The translations under genes and the position numbers were made by a program. Shown here piece after piece: positions 58,510 to 64,000 of a stretch of 64,000 nt of DNA. The stretch covers positions 879,072-943,071 of the forward strand of contig CAXIPT010000007.1 of NCBI GenBank assembly GCA_964030475.1. The letters are read 5' to 3'. The DNA comes from Tethya wilhelma. Its lineage: Eukaryota > Porifera > Demospongiae > Tethyida > Tethyidae. Position 1 is the stretch's first letter; every line of letters starts with the position of its first letter. Below the pieces are notes generated by a model. It searched no databases and had not been told where the DNA came from. It was given only the letters and a program-made list of their open reading frames with translations.

Positions 58510-60963
58510 CGCATGAGTGAACAAAATACCTTGTCTGTCATTTCCAGTAGATTGGTAGCTTGCTGTGTTACTCCACCATCAATGTTCACCAGTCGTTGGA
58601 CGAGTTTGAGGTTATCTTTGCTACAGGCAACATGAACAGCAGTCACACCATCCTGGAGGTGAATACAAATACACAGTAACAACCAATTCAACAATCTCTA
58701 CACCCTTTGCCAGACCTTGTTCTTGTAGGAAGGGGAGGCACAATTTTTCAGTAGAACGTCCACCATCTTAGTGTCTCCATTAGCAGTGGCAATCATCAGG
58801 GGAGAACATGAGTGCTCATGATCAATCGATGATACCTGCAATGGAGAAAATACACTAGTCATTTAACTTACCAACAAACGGACAACTTACATTGGGAGAA
58901 GAACTGTGACCCAAGAAGTCCAGTAGTGGACTACCATCGTCTGGCTGGGAGGAGTGGGAGTGCTCCTTCACTAGTGTCAGAGCCCTTTCAACTGAAGCAA
59001 GGAGACCACTCTGAACAGCTTTGAGGATGATGTTGGAGAGCTCAAGAGCAGCTTCATCTGGAAAACAAAAACTTTAAAATAAACAAAAACGCACTTTACA
59101 ACCCTTCCAATGGCTCCCTGTAGTAAAGAACACGCACAAATTAACATCGCGTAGTTTAACATGACCACAGAGATGCATCTCATTACCAACGTGCATATCA
59201 TTAACAATGGTTGACAAAGAAGCTGCAAAGAGACATGTGAGGCCATAACAGCTAGCATGGACGTCAGAGACGTCTGGTTAGAGATGCAAAATATTGCTCT
59301 TAATTTTTACAACAAGCTTAGGCTAGTAAGGAAAATGTATAGTGAATGTAAAAGTTGCTAGACAGGAGATTAGAAATTTTGTGTACAAAATGGCTGACAA
59401 AAGACAAAGGAGGTATGTGAGGCCATAGCAGCCAACATGGAGGTCAGAGAGGTCTGGTAAGAGATGCAAAATGTTGGTCTTACTTTTAGGAAGTGTTTAA
59501 AGCTGTTAGGGAATGTGCATGGTGACTGTAGCTAGACAGGGGGTAAGAAACGTGTTGTTAGAGATGTAAAAAATTATGTAGCACTTACTGTTTAGATGAA
59601 GTTTGAATGCTCTTGAAGAGCCGACCCAGACCACGTCGTGGGTCCTCCCTCCGATGGCCACTACATCTCCTGTGGATGTAGTGGCAGTGGAGGTATAGTA
59701 GAGGGGTATAGGGAGGTCATAGAAGGGGTGCCATTGTTGGCTGTTGTAGCAGTAGGCCATCATGGTGGACCTGGTAGATGAACCTGTCACTCCTCCTATT
59801 GCTAGGAGGACTCCTTGGTGTGTTGTTAGCGATGTGTACTTTAGTGGGATGGCTGTCTCTGTCCAGTGGAGGGTTGAAGGAGACACAATGATGTCATCCA
59901 TGTTGCAGCTGTACATGGCTGTGTCTTGTCCCACGCCACCTGCCAAGAAGAGACGGCTGCCCACAGTTGTAGATGACATGTCACCACATGGCCGAGGGAG
60001 GGGTGTTGTGGACAGCCATTGTCCCTGCCGGGAGATGTACAGTTCTACAATGTCAAGATAGCTGCCATTGTTAGTACTATAGGCACCAGCAACAAGGAGG
60101 ATATCTTTGTGTCCAACAGCGGAGGGTCCTTCTCTTGCTGTAGGCATCGGAGGAATGACGTCTTCTTTAAATTTCTTTCTGTCATCTTCTTCGTGGTTCA
60201 GCAGCTCCCATACTTTGTTGCTATGTTCGTTATGATAATTGGTACCTCCGACTAACAGTAGGCGGCCATTGTAGATGGCTAGTCCGTAACGTCTTGTTGG
60301 TGCCTTTATCTTCTTCCATTGACCCCCCACAGTGTCAAGGTACAGCAGTGTGGCCTCCTTCTCCTCTGATGACCTCCCCACAAAGTACCCTCCGACGTAG
60401 AGATGTTCGTTGTACCATACTGACTTGGCAATGACCATACGCCATGGCAACTGGGGTAGCTCCTCCCAGTCCATGGAGACGAGGGGGTGAGTGATGGCCA
60501 CCTGCAACAAAGAGAACAGACACTGTTTCAACACTAGTCACACACAAACTACTATTTTCACAAAGGGTCCTCCACTACAACAATCGTTGCCATGGTGACA
60601 AAATGATTTTTGCTTGCAACTAGCTCAGTGTTCATTTTGAGAAGCTGAGCTTCTGCCAAACAGCGCCATTTGTTATTTTCTACAAACACGCAACATAACA
60701 GCTGTGGGTAATAAATTTTTAGGTTGTTATGATTCTTTTTTGCTCTCTGCAAAAAAAAGAATTTGGTAACTGCTAGATATTGTAGCTTTGTTGTTAAATG
60801 TAAATTTTTGCAGCTCTTAAAGCTGTTTTTATAAAAGCATATTTATGATAAAAAGGGAATTTTCTTTTTATTTTTCATATTAAAACTGAATGTGAAATTA
60901 TAGTAGACAATTAGTGACACCACCTACCTCATTAACATCCAATTGTTCTTTTATATAATCCAT
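57817..60963 (-). CDS. Kelch-ankyrin part of ROCO-Death gene, copy F
   Basis: The 5' half of another ROCO gene, with all visible frames open: 60928-60963 (MDYIKEQLDVNE), 59589-60501 (Kelch), 58891-59057, 58716-58835 (six bases longer than in copy B, adding two residues), 58530-58652, 58349-58459, 58006-58209 and 57817-57918 (ankyrin). The Kelch domain has its own loop residues (for example LKYTSL, LYYTST and IGGRTHDVVWVG). The Roc, COR and Death exons should lie at lower coordinates but are cut off at the N at 57545. It lies head to head with EXOSC9 copy 2, exactly as in the 1-6542 block. Confidence 0.88.
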
Positions 60964-61182
60964 AGCACAGTCAAACTTTCAATACACTGCATCATTTCAG
61001 CAAACACTTGTGAAAAACTCAACTGAGTTCGGCTTTCACAAAAACTCAACTGCTGTCTTCTTCCAACTGTTCACTTGCCGCGCGCGCCTGAATTTATTAA
61101 CATGAGCCCCACCCACCCACTCGCACGGGGTGACGACCATTTCCTAGTGCGCATTTTGTTGAATTTGCTCAGGACGTACAAC
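60964..61182. promoter_or_regulatory. Divergent promoter between ROCO copy F and EXOSC9 copy 2
   Basis: This 219-base spacer is nearly identical to 3462-3681, including the GCCGCGCGCGCCTG core. Conservation of an intergenic spacer between duplicates fits either recent duplication or function. Confidence 0.5.
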
Positions 61183-62557
61183 ATGAACAGAGGAAAAGAG
61201 CCGCCAATGAGCCTCTGCGAGAGGAAGTTTCTTCTCGAGGCAATCAAAGAGAGCAAGGTAAGTTCTCTAAGAACTGTTTTGGTTTAAAAATTTCAGCCCA
61301 GAATCTCTACCCACAGCGTTTGGATGGGAGGGAAACTTATGACTACAGAGATATCAGCATCTCTCTTGGCAAGGAGCCTGGTCACGTGGAAGTCACACTA
61401 GGAGGAACGAGAGTATTTGCGTGTGTCACATGTCAAGTGAGTCAACCCAAACCCCAGCGGCCAACAGACGGACATCTCTACTTCAACGTGGAGCTCTCGC
61501 CCATGGCTTCGCCTGCATTTGAAGTTGGAAAGTGAGTTGTAAGATCATAGCATTGACTAAAAGCTTCTTCAAGATCTTTTTGTCTGTCTCTCTTGACTTT
61601 GTAGGCCTTCAAGTAGAGCTACTGAAGTGACGAGGATTTTGGAACGATGCCTCAAAGACTCTCAAGCAATTGACACCGAATCACTGTGTATCATTGCAGG
61701 AGAGAAGGTCACATGGCTTACCATAATCCCATAACCATTCACATCTTGCTATAGGTGTGAATGTTGCGATAACTTTTAATGTCTAACACAAGAGGATTTT
61801 CACTCCTGTTAAGAGTGCCGCTTAGTGTTTTTAAAGTGGTCTTAAGCAATACACCATTTTTTTCCTTTGTGTTATGTAAAAAAATTATTCCCACACAGAT
61901 ACATAGGAATGCATGTGTCAAATTTACTTTTAAACAGGTTTTTTAAATCCATGTCAGTGCACTGTGTTGCACAATTAGGTCGCCAAATATTATTCCACCC
62001 AACACCAGATATTGTGTGGACCCTTTAATTTTATGGATTAAATGTCTCCAAACAGTCCGTGGAAACTTTTCTAAAGATACAGTATATTATGTACACATTT
62101 CCAGTCTAGAGAACCATCTTCCATATTGACCTTGAAAACTAAGTAGCATAATTATCAACACCTGCTGACTATATATGTATCTCCGTGTAATGTGTGTGTA
62201 CAGGTGTGGGATATTTGTATTGATGTCCATGTACTGGACCACTGTGGTAACATCGTTGACTGTGCCTGTATTGCTGCCATTACTGCACTCAAGCATGCCA
62301 GGTAGGTGTGTTGCCATGACTACCACCAATGCATTGTTAATGGTTCAACACACACACACAGGAGACCTGATGTAACTGTCATAGGAGAGACAGCTACAGT
62401 GGTGAGTGTGTGGAACACTGTTTTTGTTTTAACCCTCATGTTCTTGTCATTATTTTAACCCCTTTTGTTCTCAGCATCCCATCACTGAGAGAGAGCCAGT
62501 CCCACTCAGTGTCCATCACATGCCATTGTGTTTTACATTTGCTTTCTTCCACGATGG
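61183..62557 (+). CDS. EXOSC9: EXOSC9, copy 2 (first six exons)
   Basis: Exons 61183-61257, 61317-61531, 61605-61707, 62204-62301, 62362-62401 and 62475-62557 have the same lengths as copy 1, with a handful of amino acid changes (for example L7P near the start, Q-to-H in DGHLYF, C-to-R and R-to-Q in ERCLKDSQA). There are no stops. The gene is cut at the CT repeat and 39-base N gap (62677-62715), so the last four exons, including the basic tail, are missing. Intron 3 is shorter because the MITE-like element of copy 1 is mostly absent. Confidence 0.93.
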
Positions 62558-62604
62558 GTAGGTATTGTGAGAATAGAGAAGAATGACATAGAAACATGCA
62601 GTTT

Positions 62605-62608
<4 letters not shown>

Positions 62609-62676
<68 letters not shown>

Positions 62677-62715
62677 NNNNNNNNNNNNNNNNNNNNNNNN
62701 NNNNNNNNNNNNNNN
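62609..62715. repeat. (CT)n followed by a 39-N gap
   Basis: The CT repeat is the intron-6 microsatellite of EXOSC9. After the Ns the sequence is ROCO intron 2, so this join fuses two different genes, as at the other microsatellite breaks. Confidence 0.9.
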
Positions 62716-63187
62716 CTCCTGTAGTAAAGAACACGCACAAATTAACATCGCGTAGTTTAACATGACCACAGATATGCATCTCATTACCAACGTGCATATC
62801 ATTAAAAATGGTTGGCAAAGAAGCTGCAAAGAGACAAAACGGTCATTTACAGCTAGCATGGACGTCAGAGACGTCTCTTTAGAGATGCAAAATATTGCTC
62901 TTAATTTGTACAATAAGTTTAAGGTAGAAAGGAATGTGCATAGAGACTATAAAAGTTGCTAGAGAGGAGTTTAGAAATTTTGTGTACAAAATGGCTGACA
63001 AAAGACAAAGAAGGACGTATGTGAGGCCATAGCAGCCAACATGGAGGTCAGAGAGGTCTGGTAAGAGATGCAAAATGTTGGCCTTACTTTTAGGAAGTGT
63101 TTAAAGCTGTTAGGGAATGTGCATGGTGAGTGTAGCTAGACAGGGGGTCAGAAACATGTGGTTAGAGATGTAAAATGTAGCACTTAC

Positions 63188-64000
63188 TGTTTAGATGAAG
63201 TTTGAATGCTCTTGAAGACCGGCCCCAGCGCCCGCCGTGGGGGGTCCTCCCTCCGATGGCCACTACATCTCCTGTGGATGTAGTGGCAGTGGAGGTCCAG
63301 TGGAGGGGTATAGGGAGGTCATAGAAGGGGTGCCATTGTTGGCTGTTGTAGCAGTAGGCCATCATGGTGGAGCTGAGAGATAAACCTGCCCATCCTCCTA
63401 TTGCTAGGAGGACTCCTTGGTGTGTCGTTAGCGATGTCCGCTGTAGTGGGATGGCTGTCTTTGTCCAGTGGAGGGTTGAAGGAGACACCATGATGTCATC
63501 CATGTTGCAACTGTACATAGTTGTGTCTTGTCCATCACCACCTGCCAAGAAGAGATGGCTCCCCACAGTTGTAGATGACATATCACCACATGGCCGAGGG
63601 AGGGGTGTTGTGGACAGCCATTGTCCTTGCTGGGAGACATACAGTTCTACATTGTCAAGACAGCGGCCATTGTTATAGGCACCAGCAACAAGGAGGATAT
63701 CTTTGTGTCCAACAGCGGAGGCTCCTTCTCTTGCTGTAGGCATCGGAGGAATAGCATCTTCTTTAAATTTCTTTCCGTCATCTTCTTCATGGTTCAGCAG
63801 CTCCCATACTTTGTTGCTGTGTTTGTTGTTACGATATTCAGTACCTCCGACTAACAGCAGGCGGCCATTGAAAACGGCTAGTCCGTAGCGTCTTGTTGGA
63901 GCCTTTATCTTCTTCCATTGACCACCTACAGTATCAAGGTACAGCAATGTGGCTTCCTGCTCCTCCTCCTCTGATGACCTCCCCCTAAAGTACCCTCCGA
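63188..64000 (-). CDS. Kelch exon of ROCO-Death gene, copy G (runs off the window)
   Basis: This is most of the Kelch exon, open to the right edge, with the donor at 63187. Five of the six blades are visible (LLLVGG, ILLVAGA, LFLAGG, LLAIGG, VVAIGG). It is closest to copy A in its first blades (TEYRNNKHSNKVWELL) but has distinct loop residues (LQRTSL, LHWTST, IGGWAGLSLSS, IGGRTPHGGRWG). The downstream ankyrin exons are lost at the gap at 62677-62715; 62716-63187 is intron 2. Confidence 0.88.

Overview
The window is nuclear DNA from an animal, probably an early-branching invertebrate such as a demosponge. That placement is inference. It rests on intron-rich eukaryotic genes with short GT-AG introns, animal proteins (EXOSC9, THOC5, an MTMR3/4-type myotubularin, mitochondrial EF-Tu, Death domains), divergent promoters only 150-300 bp long, and many short palindromic MITE-like repeats. 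There are no bacterial operons, no CRISPR array, and I recognised no rRNA or tRNA gene.

The dominant feature is a repeatedly duplicated gene on the minus strand. It encodes a protein with the order Kelch propeller, ankyrin repeats, Roc GTPase, COR, Cys-rich segment, Death domain. One copy is complete (13121-19880, 15 exons with all phases consistent, about 1506 aa). Six others are partial or broken: 1-3461, 33683-34952, 35918-40495, 43803-46947, 57817-60963 and 63188-64000. Three neighbours are duplicated with it: EXOSC9 (3682-6542 and 61183-62557, plus a 3' scrap at 34962-35048); a scaffold-like gene with proline-rich, SAM, RA, coiled-coil and PDZ parts (most complete at 47314-55717, partial at 6795-11516, 26669-31134 and 40504-41060); and the 5' half of mitochondrial EF-Tu (11758-12147, 31311-32696, 41233-42763).

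Layout from left to right: ROCO 5' half, EXOSC9, scaffold gene 3' part, EF-Tu 5' part, complete ROCO gene, THOC5 5' half, a 772-base gap, the catalytic part of a myotubularin, scaffold fragment with a 1.45 kb terminal-inverted-repeat insertion, EF-Tu, decayed ROCO tail joined to an EXOSC9 scrap, ROCO copy with an internal deletion, scaffold fragment, EF-Tu pseudogene, ROCO 3' half, most complete scaffold gene, a single-exon gene resembling TEDC1, ROCO 5' half, EXOSC9 5' half, and the start of another ROCO copy.

The ROCO gene lies head to head with EXOSC9 at two loci and with THOC5 at a third. The scaffold gene lies head to head with the TEDC1-like gene. The ROCO copies differ most at matching positions in every Kelch blade, which suggests diversification of a ligand-binding face in a protein that also carries a GTPase switch and a Death domain.

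Caution: most gene breaks coincide with single Ns, N runs or CT/GT microsatellites, so part of the mosaic may be scaffolding error or uncollapsed haplotypes. Other breaks (the 1.1 kb deletion in the 35.9-40.5 kb copy, the nonsense codon in the third EF-Tu copy, the myotubularin/scaffold junction at 26644-26657) lie in gap-free sequence and could be real.
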